Origin: Nocardia terrae
GTDB lineage: Bacteria > Actinomycetota > Actinomycetes > Mycobacteriales > Mycobacteriaceae
DNA length: 64,000 bases
Direction of reading: 5' to 3'
NCBI RefSeq assembly: GCF_009760405.1
Contig: NZ_WRPP01000009.1
Coordinates: forward strand, 124,001-188,000
In this document: positions 43,838 to 52,537 of the stretch, in pieces
Numbering within the stretch: position 1 is the stretch's first letter
Layout of the letters: each line of letters starts with the position of its first letter
Notes under the pieces: generated by a model
The model's database searches: none
Seen by the model: the letters and a program-made list of their open reading frames with translations, nothing else
Told to the model about the DNA's origin: nothing
Translations under genes and position numbers: made by a program

Positions 43838-45145
43838 ATGACTGCACAGCGACCGTTGTCGCCCTTCGAATCCAGCTACTTCGCCACCGACACCCGTCTC
43901 GGCAGCGTGCCGATCGGCGGAATGCCGCTGTTCATCGGCTCGACCGTGCGCGGCGAGGTCGACGCGGGCATCCTGCGTCAGGTCCTCGCCGAACTCGCGG
44001 CCGGGCACGTGCTGCTGCGCAGCCGGGTGGTCGGCGGCGACGAGGGGTCACGGTTCGTGGCCGACGGGGCCTTCGTGCCGCGGCTCGAAGAACGCGTCGG
44101 CGAGACGGACGAGTACTGGGAACTGGTGAACCACCGACCGGACTGGTCGGACGGATTGTTCGGTGCGGTGCTGCTGCGCGGGTCCGCCCACACCCGGATC
44201 GTGCTGATGATCCATCACGGAATCAGTGACGGGCGTTCGGCTTTCGCGCTGCTGGACGAGATGTGGCGACGCTACAACGCGCACACCGCGGGAGCGACAC
44301 TGCCGCTGGAGGATTCGGACCGGGACCTGGTGGGCGGCGTCGACGAGCTGCTGACCCGAGTCACCTCCGAAGCCGAAGTCGACGGGTTCCTGGCTCAGGT
44401 GCTGGACATGGCGTCGCAGTTCGGGCCGGACGCGGCCCCGCACACGCTGCCCCGCGACGGCGATGGAGTGGGCGATCCCGGTGGCCGACTGGCGTTGCGG
44501 CGCATCGAGTTGAGCTCCCGCCAGACCGAGGAGATCGTGAACGCCGCTCGGGCTCACGGCATTTCGGTGAACAGCCTGCTGGGCGGGGCGGCATTGGCGG
44601 CGGTGCGCACGCTGCTGCCGGGATCGGATCCGGTGCCGTTGATGTGCGGCCATGCCGCGGACCTGCGCCCGGAACTGTCCCCGCGCCTGCCCGCCTCGAC
44701 CGTCCTGAACTGCGCCTCCGGCGCCGGCACACCCGCGCTGGTCGCCCGTGACGCCGACCCGCTGGCGCTGGGCGTGGCGGTCGACGCAGGAATGCGCCAG
44801 ATGCTCGACGCCCGATTCCCCGCTCTGTTCATGCGCGCCTCACAACGGGCCCTGGCCCCGCAGGTCGCTGCGATGCTCTCTGCCGCTCCGGCGATCGCAC
44901 TGTCGAATATGGGCCGCCTAACTGCCCATTCGATCCCCGGAGGTCTGGAGTTCGTGCGCGACGAAGTATTCGCCATGGCCCCGGGCATGCCCCCGAAAAT
45001 GACCATCTTCACCGTCGCCGACCGTCTCACCATCCAGGTCGAATACGACACCGCCGAGCACAGCCACACCCAGATGGGCGGAGTCGCCGAGGCGATGAGC
45101 GACCAGCTCGCACGAGTGATGCGTACGGTCACCGTGCGCAGATAG
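43838..45145 (+). CDS. PapA-like acyltransferase (condensation superfamily)
   Basis: 435 residues. The catalytic HHGISDG motif is at 126-132, matching HHxxxDG. The length and the ERPLSPFE-like N-terminus fit phthiocerol/phthiodiolone dimycocerosyl transferase-type proteins (PapA5). The C-terminal solvent-channel stretch is present (SNMGRL, PPKMTIFTVADRLTIQVEYD). It should esterify a lipid alcohol or sugar with an acyl chain carried on CoA or a polyketide synthase. Controlled by the divergent TetR gene. No polyketide synthase is in view. Confidence 0.82.
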   Translation: MTAQRPLSPFESSYFATDTRLGSVPIGGMPLFIGSTVRGEVDAGILRQVLAELAAGHVLLRSRVVGGDEGSRFVADGAFVPRLEERVGETDEYWELVNHRPDWSDGLFGAVLLRGSAHTRIVLMIHHGISDGRSAFALLDEMWRRYNAHTAGATLPLEDSDRDLVGGVDELLTRVTSEAEVDGFLAQVLDMASQFGPDAAPHTLPRDGDGVGDPGGRLALRRIELSSRQTEEIVNAARAHGISVNSLLGGAALAAVRTLLPGSDPVPLMCGHAADLRPELSPRLPASTVLNCASGAGTPALVARDADPLALGVAVDAGMRQMLDARFPALFMRASQRALAPQVAAMLSAAPAIALSNMGRLTAHSIPGGLEFVRDEVFAMAPGMPPKMTIFTVADRLTIQVEYDTAEHSHTQMGGVAEAMSDQLARVMRTVTVRR

Positions 45146-45259
45146 TCGTCCGCCGCTGGCGGTTTCGCGGCGATGCCCCGACGCCAGCGGCGCTCACTGA
45201 CCAGGTGGGCTTCGGTACGCCTGCCGAGCGGAGTCCTCGGTCACGGCGGCGGAGACGAA

Positions 45260-45290
45260 TGTGGGCCTGGACTTTTCGTCCAGGCCCACA
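45260..45290. terminator. Terminator hairpin between acyltransferase and fadD genes
   Basis: TGTGGGCCTGGAC pairs with GTCCAGGCCCACA (13 pairs) around TTTTC. It lies between convergent genes. Confidence 0.8.
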
Positions 45291-45332
45291 CTCGGCCCCG
45301 GGGCGTTTCTGCGCGGCGCGGGGGCCGGGATA

Positions 45333-47162
45333 TCAGCTCATGTTGACCACGCCGTCGGGCACCGGGGTCAGATACAGCGAGGCGATCTCGGTGGCGTACT
45401 TGGTGGCGATGGGGCTGCGCTTGAGCTTGAGGGTGGGGGTCAGTTCGTCGCCGCCGGGTTCCCAGCCCAGGTCCAGGATGGTGAAGCGTTTGATCTGCTC
45501 GACGCGGGAGAGTTTGGCGTTGGCGATGGCGACGGCGGCCTTGATCTCGGCGACGATCTCCGGGTGCGCGGCCAGGGTTTTCAGGTCGGCGTCGGGGGTG
45601 CCCAGCGCCTTGGCCCGGACCACGGCGGTGTCGGGGTCGAGCACGATGAGCGCGGCGATATAGGGCTTGGCGTCACCGATGGCCACCACCTGGCCGACCA
45701 GCGACGAGGCCGCCTTGACGGTGTTCTCGATATTGGTGGGAGACAGGTTCTTACCCGCCTCGTTGATGATGAGTTCCTTCTTGCGATCGACGATGCTGAC
45801 ATAGCCCTCGCCGTCGATGGTGGCGACGTCGCCGGTGTGCAGCCAGCCGTCGGCGTCGATGGCCTCGGCGGTCTTGTCGGGCATCTTGCGGTAGCCGTGG
45901 GTGACGATGCCGCCGCGCACGAGCAGCTCACCGTCCTCACCCAGGCGCAGCTCCACACCCTTCAGCGGGACACCGACCGTGCCCGGCTTGGGCTTGGCCA
46001 GGGGAGTGTAGGTGCCGACGCCCGAGGTTTCGGACATGCCCCACACCTCCGTGACCGTGAAGCCCAGGCCCAGCAGGTATTCCAGAGTTTCGGGCGGGAT
46101 AGCCGCGGCGCCGGAAGCGGCTACCTTGAGTTCGTCGAAGCCCAGCGCGTGGCGCAGCTTGGAGAGCACCAGCGCGTCGGCCAGCTTGTGCTGGATGTCG
46201 AGCAGCGGGCCGCGGCCGGTGCCGGCCAGATCGGCGCGCGCGGCCTGCGCACCGACACCCAGCGCCCAGTTGGCCAGGGCCTTCTTCACCAGGCTGGCTT
46301 CGGTGGCCAATTTGGCGTCGATCCCGGCCTTGATCTTCTGCCACACGCGCGGCACCCCGAAGAACGCGGTGGGGCGGGCATCGGGCAGAGCGGCGGCGAT
46401 CTCGCGCGGGTCGGGCACACAGGTCATCTGCACGCCGGTGAACAGGTTGGCGCAGTGACCCGAAATGCGGTCGGCCACATGGGCGGCGGGCAGATACGAC
46501 ACCGACCGGTCGTCCAGGCCGACGGTCAGCGGACCCTCCACCAGGCCCACGATCTGGGCGACGACATTCGCATGGGTCAGCTCCACGCCCTTGGAGGGGC
46601 CGGTGGTGCCGGAGGTGTAGATCAGCGTGGCGATGTCCTGCGGCTGCACGGCCTGCCAGGCGGCATCGAAATCGAAGTCCTCCTTGGGCGCGGCCTCGAG
46701 CTCGGCCAGCGTCATCGTGCCCGCCGCTGAACCCTCCACCAGCACAATGTGTTCGATCTCGACCCCGGCCGAGCGCACGGTGTCCAGGAACGCCGGTTCG
46801 GTGATGACCACCTTGTTCTCGGCGTTGGTGAACAGATGCGCGATCTGCTCGGGCGAGCTGGTGTTGTAGATCGAGAACGGCGTAGCCCCCACATGCAGCG
46901 CCGCGGTATCGACCAGATTGAACTCCGGCCGATTGGTCAACATGATCCCCACGGTGTCCCCGCGCCCCACCCCGATCCCCGCCAACCCCGCCGCGATCGA
47001 GCGCACCCGCTCCCCGTACTCCCGCCACGTGATCTGCCGCGTCCCCCCGACAGTCCGCAACGCCACCTGCCCCGGCCGCAAGGTCAGCGTCTCCTGAAAC
47101 GCCGCCGGAATCGTGTGAACGGTCTTACCCGATGCGTGCGCATACCCGATATCAGTCGTCAT
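45333..47162 (-). CDS. Long-chain fatty-acid-CoA ligase (FadD15-like)
   Basis: 609 residues from the ATG at 47162, preceded by AAAAGGG. The AMP-binding loop is IYTSGTTGPSKG. The later motifs GWLHTGDVATIDGEGYVSIVDRKKE and INEAGKNLSPTNIE match the long-chain FadD15 group, as does the 600-residue size. It activates fatty acids to acyl-CoA through an acyl-adenylate. It is convergent with the PapA-like gene and could supply acyl donors to it, but the two are separate units. Confidence 0.9.
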   Translation of the reverse strand: MTTDIGYAHASGKTVHTIPAAFQETLTLRPGQVALRTVGGTRQITWREYGERVRSIAAGLAGIGVGRGDTVGIMLTNRPEFNLVDTAALHVGATPFSIYNTSSPEQIAHLFTNAENKVVITEPAFLDTVRSAGVEIEHIVLVEGSAAGTMTLAELEAAPKEDFDFDAAWQAVQPQDIATLIYTSGTTGPSKGVELTHANVVAQIVGLVEGPLTVGLDDRSVSYLPAAHVADRISGHCANLFTGVQMTCVPDPREIAAALPDARPTAFFGVPRVWQKIKAGIDAKLATEASLVKKALANWALGVGAQAARADLAGTGRGPLLDIQHKLADALVLSKLRHALGFDELKVAASGAAAIPPETLEYLLGLGFTVTEVWGMSETSGVGTYTPLAKPKPGTVGVPLKGVELRLGEDGELLVRGGIVTHGYRKMPDKTAEAIDADGWLHTGDVATIDGEGYVSIVDRKKELIINEAGKNLSPTNIENTVKAASSLVGQVVAIGDAKPYIAALIVLDPDTAVVRAKALGTPDADLKTLAAHPEIVAEIKAAVAIANAKLSRVEQIKRFTILDLGWEPGGDELTPTLKLKRSPIATKYATEIASLYLTPVPDGVVNMS

Positions 47163-47351
47163 AACCCTTTTCCCGATTGCCTCTCGCTTCGCCCACCACA
47201 CGCGCACCCACCCGCGCGAACCCCGACGTCCGAGAGAACGACCAACCCGATCCACGCGATGGCCACACGCCATCTGTGGCGCGGCTCACTCATCGTAACC
47301 AGATCGTCGCCATTGTGTCGCGGGCTACATCGGCCACACGCGTGGCCGAAA

Positions 47352-47951
47352 TTACGGATCGAAGCTGTCGGGGTCGTGAAGAGCCGACCGACGTTTGTCC
47401 GCCATATACCGCGCCGCCCGCTCACTGCGAGGCTCGGTCTCCAACGGCACCGCCTCGACAACCAACCCGGCGTCCCGAACCGCCTGCACCTTGTCGTGGT
47501 TGTTGGTCATCAACCGCACCTTGCGCAACCCGAGTCCGGCAAGGGCGTCGGCGGCATGGTCGTAGGAGCGGGCGTCGACGGGATGACCGATCAACCGGTA
47601 CGCGTCATAGGTATTGACCCCGGTCTGCTCTCCAGCCCGCAATCCCATCGCTTTCACCACCAGCCCCGCCCCTCGACCCTCCTGCTCCAGATAGACGAGC
47701 ACGCCCTGACCGTCCTCGGCTTGGATCATGTCCATGGCCAATTGCAGTTCAGGTCCGCAGTCACAGTCGTCGGAGCCGAGCGCGTCACCGTACAGACACT
47801 GGGAGTGGATCCTCACCAGGCAGCCGTCCGCGGGTTCCCCGAAGATCAGCATGTACCCGGCCCCCGCTTCGTCGCGCACTTCCCGCACTCGTACCCGCAG
47901 CTCGAGTCCGTTCCGAAACAGCGAATGTGCGGTTGCCTGAAGCTCTTTCAC
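47352..47951 (-). CDS. GTP cyclohydrolase II-like protein
   Basis: 199 residues from the GTG at 47951 with AGGTGG upstream; an ATG at 47984 is an alternative. The GCHII zinc ligands are in QCLYGDALGSDDCDCG (Cys52, Cys63, Cys65). The catalytic loop is YLEQEGRGAGL (Tyr87, Arg93), where riboflavin GCHII has Y-x-RQEGRGIGL. The C-terminus lacks the usual KMGH end. The core fold and GTP-binding TNN motif remain. It could open the GTP imidazole ring, but as a branch distinct from RibA. Last gene of a unit with the membrane-linked paralogue and a PfkB-like protein. Confidence 0.8.
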   Translation of the reverse strand: MKELQATAHSLFRNGLELRVRVREVRDEAGAGYMLIFGEPADGCLVRIHSQCLYGDALGSDDCDCGPELQLAMDMIQAEDGQGVLVYLEQEGRGAGLVVKAMGLRAGEQTGVNTYDAYRLIGHPVDARSYDHAADALAGLGLRKVRLMTNNHDKVQAVRDAGLVVEAVPLETEPRSERAARYMADKRRSALHDPDSFDP

Positions 47952-48056
47952 GCCTATACCACCTGCCGCCCTGCCTCTGGCCATTATGGCCGAGCGGCCG
48001 ACTTCGAGTCCGTCATCCACGCAAAACGGACGCGATGTAGTTGGCGGAAACGTGGA

Positions 48057-49043
48057 CTACCGCAATTGCGATCGCGCGACGCGCGAAGCCACTCGGGCCT
48101 TCAGCAACCGGCGCCGCAGCGAATCACGCTTCCCGGCGGCCAGACCCATGGTGGCGGCGAAGCCGACCGCGGTGATCACGAATACTCCGGCTGGAATCGC
48201 GGTGCCGGGCCGGGCGTGCTCCCATACGATCAAGATCGCAGAGCGGGCCGCCAATGCCAGCGCGGCACAGCACAATCCGAAGGCCAGCAGCATCACGGCC
48301 TGCATCGACCGATCGATCCAGCGGTAAAAGTTCCAGGATTTCGGCAATCGGTGGTCGCGGTGCGCCCGTTTGGCCTCGAGATAGCGATGGACGGCCTGAT
48401 TCCGCGGTGCGATCCACAGCGGCGTCATCTCGACGTCCAGTCCGACCTCGCGCAAGTCCTCGGCTTTGGCGGGATTATTGGTGAGCAAGCGGATCTTGCT
48501 CAACCCTTGCTTCTTCAGAGCCGCACCTGCGGTGAGATAGCGACGAATGTCCGGCTCCAGGCCGAGTTTGTGGTAGCTCTCGAACGTGTCGGCGCCGCTG
48601 TCCTGGCTGTATCGGTACGCCCGAGCCTTGTTCACGAGCCCGGCTCCCCGGCCCTCCTGCTCGAGATAGATGACGACCCCTCTGCCCTCGTGCTGGATCA
48701 AGTCCATCGACAGCTTCAATTCGGGGCCACAGTCGCAGTCGTCGGAGCCCAGGACGTCGCCGTACAGACACCGCGAGTGAATACGGACCAGACAGTTCTC
48801 CGGAATCCGCTCGCTGCCGAAGATCAGTACGTGCCCTTGTCCATCCTCGAGCTCGACCACGCGCAGGGTGAGGTTCTGTCCGTTTCGCGTGAATTGATGC
48901 TCGGTATCGCACCTTTCGGGCGTGTCGGCTTGTTTCCGCTCGGCCCGAGCGATGTCGAGAACTGATGATGCACGCAAACGAACCTCCCGGGTGCGAAGCG
49001 GATCGATCCTGCTGGATAGACGGACCGCGGCTCGCAAACCCAT
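48057..49043 (-). CDS. GTP cyclohydrolase II-like domain fused to two membrane segments
   Basis: 328 residues. The GCHII domain occupies about 45-230, with zinc ligands RCLYGDVLGSDDCDCG (Cys92, Cys103, Cys105) and loop YLEQEGRGAGL (Tyr126, Arg132), the same variant loop as its neighbour. Two hydrophobic segments follow at about 248-274 and 283-303, then an Arg-rich cytoplasmic tail. GCHII enzymes are normally soluble, so membrane anchoring is unusual. The start is the ATG at 49043; a TTG eight bases after GGGAGG (about residue 23) is also plausible. It lies 47 bases after the PfkB-like gene. Confidence 0.8.
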   Translation of the reverse strand: MGLRAAVRLSSRIDPLRTREVRLRASSVLDIARAERKQADTPERCDTEHQFTRNGQNLTLRVVELEDGQGHVLIFGSERIPENCLVRIHSRCLYGDVLGSDDCDCGPELKLSMDLIQHEGRGVVIYLEQEGRGAGLVNKARAYRYSQDSGADTFESYHKLGLEPDIRRYLTAGAALKKQGLSKIRLLTNNPAKAEDLREVGLDVEMTPLWIAPRNQAVHRYLEAKRAHRDHRLPKSWNFYRWIDRSMQAVMLLAFGLCCAALALAARSAILIVWEHARPGTAIPAGVFVITAVGFAATMGLAAGKRDSLRRRLLKARVASRVARSQLR

Positions 49044-49090
49044 GCGGCCGTCGCGAAGCCTATTACGAGTTCGGTCCAGCCGTCAGTGTG

Positions 49091-50638
49091 TTAACGGCGC
49101 GCCGACGGCGTGTCGGGCTCGGGGGTCTCGGCGGGTGTGCTCCGTACCAGCTTGTCGACACTTTCCGCCGAGGGCATGCCGTCGGTGACGCTCTCGACAG
49201 CATGCGTTTTCGTGGCATGGCGGATCAGCATCGTCATGGCCGCGGTCGCCCATTCGAAGTCGGCGGTGTCTGCCGGGCGGGCGTTGGTGACGAGCCGGCT
49301 GGTCAGCGCGGAGGAGAAGGCGGAGGCGGCGCCGGCCACATTCGTCACCGAGGTGCCGAACGGATCGACCTCGATGGCATCGAGTCCGCGCCGATGGACA
49401 GTGCACTGCGATCGGTCGATCTCACACACCGAGCCGACGCCGCCGGTAAGGAGTTCGGCGGCGATGTCGGCGGCCGAGAGATCGGGCCGCAACGAGGCGA
49501 GATCGTCGGACGAGCCGACCAGGTAGTTGATCGCCGACAAGTGTTCGAGCATGGCCGGTGTCAGTGGACGCGGCGGGCTGACGTTGACGATCAGCCAGGG
49601 AGCGGCCGCGGGCTCCGAGTTCTTCAGGGCATCAACGGTTTCCAGGACCTTTTCGATGACGTTGTTCGTCTGCTCGAACGTCAGGACCACCGCTGCGGCC
49701 GTGCGGATCGCGTGTTGGATCGCCGGAAGTTCGAAGTCCGACGAGTTCAGCCGTGTTCGACCCTTCTTGATCGCGATGGAGGCGTATTCGCCGTCCGCTG
49801 GGTTCACCACCGTCGTGACCGGGGTTCGTTTCCGCAGCTCGACCTTGATCAAGCTGGTGTCGACCTTCTCCGAGGCCAGGTAGTCGAGAATCTGCTGGCC
49901 CTCGTCGTCGTCCCCGATCGCCGCGAGGAGCCGGGCGTCGAGGTTCAGCCGCGCGAGGGCGACGGCACGATTGAGTCCTTTTCCGCCGGGTCGGCTTCCG
50001 GAGTCGGTCCCCCACATAGCGGTTCCCGGCCGGGGAAAATGCTCTACCTCGAGAATGTGGTCGATGACCGCATCGCCGACGACGACCACCGAGTTCGGTT
50101 CTCCGTCACCGAGATCGGACAATGAGGTCAGCAGCTTCGCGAGCGCGGTGAACGCCGGCAGCTCGTACTTGCCGCCGCGCATCGCTCGCTCGGTGGGCGC
50201 GGGGGGAATCTCGTGTGCGCCGAGGGCCTCGTGCAGTGCTCGCCAGTTCCGCGACAGGGACCTCCGCCGACCGGCGAGGGCCGCACCGTAGAGCTGGTCG
50301 AGGTCGAGGTCGAGGTCTGCTCGGTCGGTATCGCGCAACAACCCCAAGCGCAGTTCCGCATCGACCACCACGCGATCGGTAACGGACAGACGGCCTGCGA
50401 TGGCCCGGACCGCGGCGAGCAACGCGTGCTGAGGTTCTTCCTGCTCGAGGTGCGCGCAACGACGAATGACGTTGAGCCGCAACAGGCCGCTGATATCGAT
50501 CTCGCTCGTTTCGATGCGGTCGACCTCGAGACCTTGGTGCTTCCTGACCCTCATGAGCGTTCCGCAGACCGCGTCGGCGGCGTGGTCGGGTGTCGCGAAG
50601 GCCGATGCGAGCCCGGGGTCATTGTTTGCTCTGGTCAT
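49091..50638 (-). CDS. PfkB-fold protein with N-terminal extension, catalytic Asp missing (copy 1)
   Basis: 515 residues. An N-terminal helical domain of about 170 residues (LLRLNVIRR, VVDAELRLGLL, LYGAALAGRRRSLSRNW) precedes a ribokinase-like domain (about 183-460). Substrate motif GGKGLNRAVALARL is at 218-231 and IGDDDEG at 241-247. The C-terminal signature, normally GAGD, reads GAAS at 436-439, so the catalytic Asp is Ser439. Family kinases need that Asp to activate the sugar hydroxyl, so a non-catalytic nucleoside or sugar sensor is likely. GGGAGC precedes the ATG. First gene of the unit with the two GCHII-like proteins. Confidence 0.82.
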   Translation of the reverse strand: MTRANNDPGLASAFATPDHAADAVCGTLMRVRKHQGLEVDRIETSEIDISGLLRLNVIRRCAHLEQEEPQHALLAAVRAIAGRLSVTDRVVVDAELRLGLLRDTDRADLDLDLDQLYGAALAGRRRSLSRNWRALHEALGAHEIPPAPTERAMRGGKYELPAFTALAKLLTSLSDLGDGEPNSVVVVGDAVIDHILEVEHFPRPGTAMWGTDSGSRPGGKGLNRAVALARLNLDARLLAAIGDDDEGQQILDYLASEKVDTSLIKVELRKRTPVTTVVNPADGEYASIAIKKGRTRLNSSDFELPAIQHAIRTAAAVVLTFEQTNNVIEKVLETVDALKNSEPAAAPWLIVNVSPPRPLTPAMLEHLSAINYLVGSSDDLASLRPDLSAADIAAELLTGGVGSVCEIDRSQCTVHRRGLDAIEVDPFGTSVTNVAGAASAFSSALTSRLVTNARPADTADFEWATAAMTMLIRHATKTHAVESVTDGMPSAESVDKLVRSTPAETPEPDTPSARR

Positions 50639-51109
50639 TTGCTCCCAACTTTAGCTCCGAGATTGGTTTAGTGACCAGCGATTCCGGCAAAATACTGATG
50701 ACGGCGGCAAAAGCCAAACCGTGGACGGAAAAGGGGCCGAGGTCGTGGAAAAAGGGCTGACGCTCGGGAATGTGCCATGGCGGTGGCGAAATACCGCGCC
50801 CGCCAGGCGGTTCGGGAGGTCCGGTGTCCGGAGTGGTTGTACTGATTCGACAGATCCGCCGGCGTAGGCATGCGGCCGTGGGAGAGCCCGAGTCGGAGCA
50901 AGAGATCGAGGTCGCGGTCGGCTAGCCGGGCGCGCCTTGGCGTCCGAATCCCGACCCTGTATCCCTGAGTCGTCACCGAGCCAGGGCGCGAACATGATTC
51001 GCGGGCGAGGTCCGCCGGCTGATCGTGCACCACGATCGGCCGACGTCCGATCTTCGCTCAACGGTCTCGCACTCCGGCGGTGACGGCTTCTCTCTCCTCG
51101 GAGGATTCC
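50639..51109. other. Divergent control region between PfkB copy 1 and the small-protein array
   Basis: 471 bases. A 33-codon frame at 50824-50925 is the only gene candidate. AGTTGGGAGC near 50642 is the ribosome site of the PfkB gene. I find no strong palindrome or convincing sigma-70 boxes by eye. Confidence 0.4.
50824..50925 (+). CDS. Possible 33-residue peptide
   Basis: GTG start four bases after GGGAGG. The reading is a short hydrophobic start (SGVVVLIRQI), a basic patch (RRRRHA) and an acidic end (EPESEQEIEV). There is no homology I recognise. It may be chance. Confidence 0.2.
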   Translation: MSGVVVLIRQIRRRRHAAVGEPESEQEIEVAVG

Positions 51110-51403
51110 GTGACTCTCTACCTCGCAAGACATTCCATCACGAGCAGCGTCGTCGACGAATGCGCCGAACGACTGCCGGGCCGACCCGAACCGGCCTGGC
51201 GCCTCAGCTGGCGGCACACACCGTTGCTCGACGGCGAACAGGCCATGGCCGCAATGGATCTGACAGAGATTCTCGCCAGGGGACCGGCCCCGTCGGATCC
51301 CTCGTGGCAGCGAGCGCGCACGATCGCCGCCGCGTTGGACATAGATCTTCACGAAGCCGAGGAGACGCTGCGCCGACGCAGACGGGAACGGGGGGAACCA
51401 TGA
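51110..51403 (+). CDS. Small W-R-x-S-W protein, array member 1
   Basis: 97 residues from the GTG at 51110, which has GGAGG six bases upstream. The core AWRLSWRHTPLLDGEQAM then AAMDLTEIL is shared with the two following array members. The N-terminus MTLYLARHSITSS aligns with MTIYTTDDWSMTSD of the next protein. The C-terminus is basic (RRRRRERGEP). The stop overlaps the next start (ATGA). Unknown function; I recall similar small proteins in other actinomycetes, often near mobile DNA. Confidence 0.65.
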   Translation: MTLYLARHSITSSVVDECAERLPGRPEPAWRLSWRHTPLLDGEQAMAAMDLTEILARGPAPSDPSWQRARTIAAALDIDLHEAEETLRRRRRERGEP

Positions 51404-51687
51404 CCATTTACACGACCGACGACTGGTCGATGACCAGCGACGTCACCGACGAGAGTGCCGTGCGCGTCGCGAACGGGTGGGCCATGGCGTGGCGATGCAG
51501 CTGGCTGCCGGATCGACTCCTGACTCGCGCTCAGGCGCTGGCGGCGATGGATCTCGCCGAGATCGTCGCCGTCGACCCGGTCCCGCGAGCGGAATCGACC
51601 CAGGGCCGCATGATGGCCAGCGCGGGCGAGTTGGGGATCCCCGTGGAACAGGCGGTATTTCTGCTGCTGCGGCGACGGTCCGCGTGA
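51400..51687 (+). CDS. Small W-R-x-S-W protein, array member 2
   Basis: 95 residues. The core AWRCSWLPDRLLTRAQAL then AAMDLAEIV aligns with members 1 and 3. It starts at the ATG that overlaps the stop of member 1 by four bases. Its own stop overlaps a GTG that opens a 46-codon frame, again by four bases, so translation appears chained. Mixed alpha/beta composition, no membrane segment, no catalytic motif. Confidence 0.65.
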   Translation: MTIYTTDDWSMTSDVTDESAVRVANGWAMAWRCSWLPDRLLTRAQALAAMDLAEIVAVDPVPRAESTQGRMMASAGELGIPVEQAVFLLLRRRSA

Positions 51688-51824
51688 ACACGATGGCCGC
51701 GACGCCCAGCGGGGGGACCGCGATCACGACGAGCTATGACTCCGTTGGCGAGGCGACCCGGGCGATGGAAAGGAGTACCGGCAAACCCGACATTCCGGTC
51801 GGCGCAGGGATTTCGATGAAATAG
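51684..51824 (+). CDS. Possible 46-residue protein coupled to the array
   Basis: A GTG at 51684 overlaps the stop of array member 2 (GTGA). The frame is Thr/Ser/Gly rich (TPSGGTAITTS, GEATRAMERSTGK) and ends at TAG. The four-base overlap is the only support, as no family is recognised. Confidence 0.35.
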   Translation: MNTMAATPSGGTAITTSYDSVGEATRAMERSTGKPDIPVGAGISMK

Positions 51825-51954
51825 CGACCGTCCAGCATCCGATGAGGGAGCAGACAGCCCGGCGCGGGACATCGACCGCGACGGGCGCACCACCACCGCA
51901 CGGGCGGGCAGCGATCCTGCCGCTCGTGTGCACGGCACGAGGGAGAAGAGACTC

Positions 51955-52350
51955 ATGCTAGATATCACCAGCCGCCGGATGACCAGCGATATCAGCCCCG
52001 AATATGCGATTCGCGAGACCCGATACGGCGAAGTGGTCTGGCGCCTGAGCTGGCTACCGTCCCAGCCCCTCACCCATGAACAGGCCCACGCCGGAATGGA
52101 ATTGGATGAAATCCTGTCCGACCCCGCCGTCGTCTACGACGAAGCGGCCCACCTGTGGGCCGCCGACCTCGCCACCCGCCTGGGCATCGGTGTCGACCGT
52201 GCGGTGATCCTGCTGGCCCAACGCTTGGCCGAGCGCATGTACCAACCGGACCCCGACGAACCGACCGAGCCCGCCGACCTGCCCGACTGGATCGCCGCCC
52301 TGCCCAGCGGTGCGATGACGGGCGCGCGTTCCCGCCACCTCTGGCGCTGA
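51955..52350 (+). CDS. Small W-R-x-S-W protein, array member 3
   Basis: 131 residues from the ATG at 51955 with GGGAGAAGAG upstream. The core VWRLSWLPSQPLTHEQAH then AGMELDEIL matches members 1 and 2. The N-terminus RRMTSDIS aligns as well. A longer, Pro/Asp-rich tail (PDPDEPTEPADLPDW) distinguishes it. It is separated from member 2 by 267 bases, so it may have its own promoter. Convergent with PfkB copy 2. Confidence 0.65.
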   Translation: MLDITSRRMTSDISPEYAIRETRYGEVVWRLSWLPSQPLTHEQAHAGMELDEILSDPAVVYDEAAHLWAADLATRLGIGVDRAVILLAQRLAERMYQPDPDEPTEPADLPDWIAALPSGAMTGARSRHLWR

Positions 52351-52537
52351 CCGATTCGGTATGAACGACGTGGACCCTGCCGCGGTTACGGCCTGATGTG
52401 GCCAAGGCTCGCAGCCAGCGAGAAGGCGCGGCTGGACACCGTCGGCAGCCGCGGACTGTACGCGAAGCCGCCTGTCAGGAAGCCGAACGCCGACATGGAT
52501 ATTGGATCCCTACGGCTGATCCTTCCCGGTCGGTCCT

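Noticed and set aside
51688..51954. Extra member of the small-protein array between members 2 and 3
   Set aside because: No W-R-x-S-W core occurs in this stretch. Only the weak 46-codon frame is present.
52351..52537. Terminator or gene between array member 3 and PfkB copy 2
   Set aside because: 187 bases with no strong hairpin and no frame with a ribosome site that I can support.
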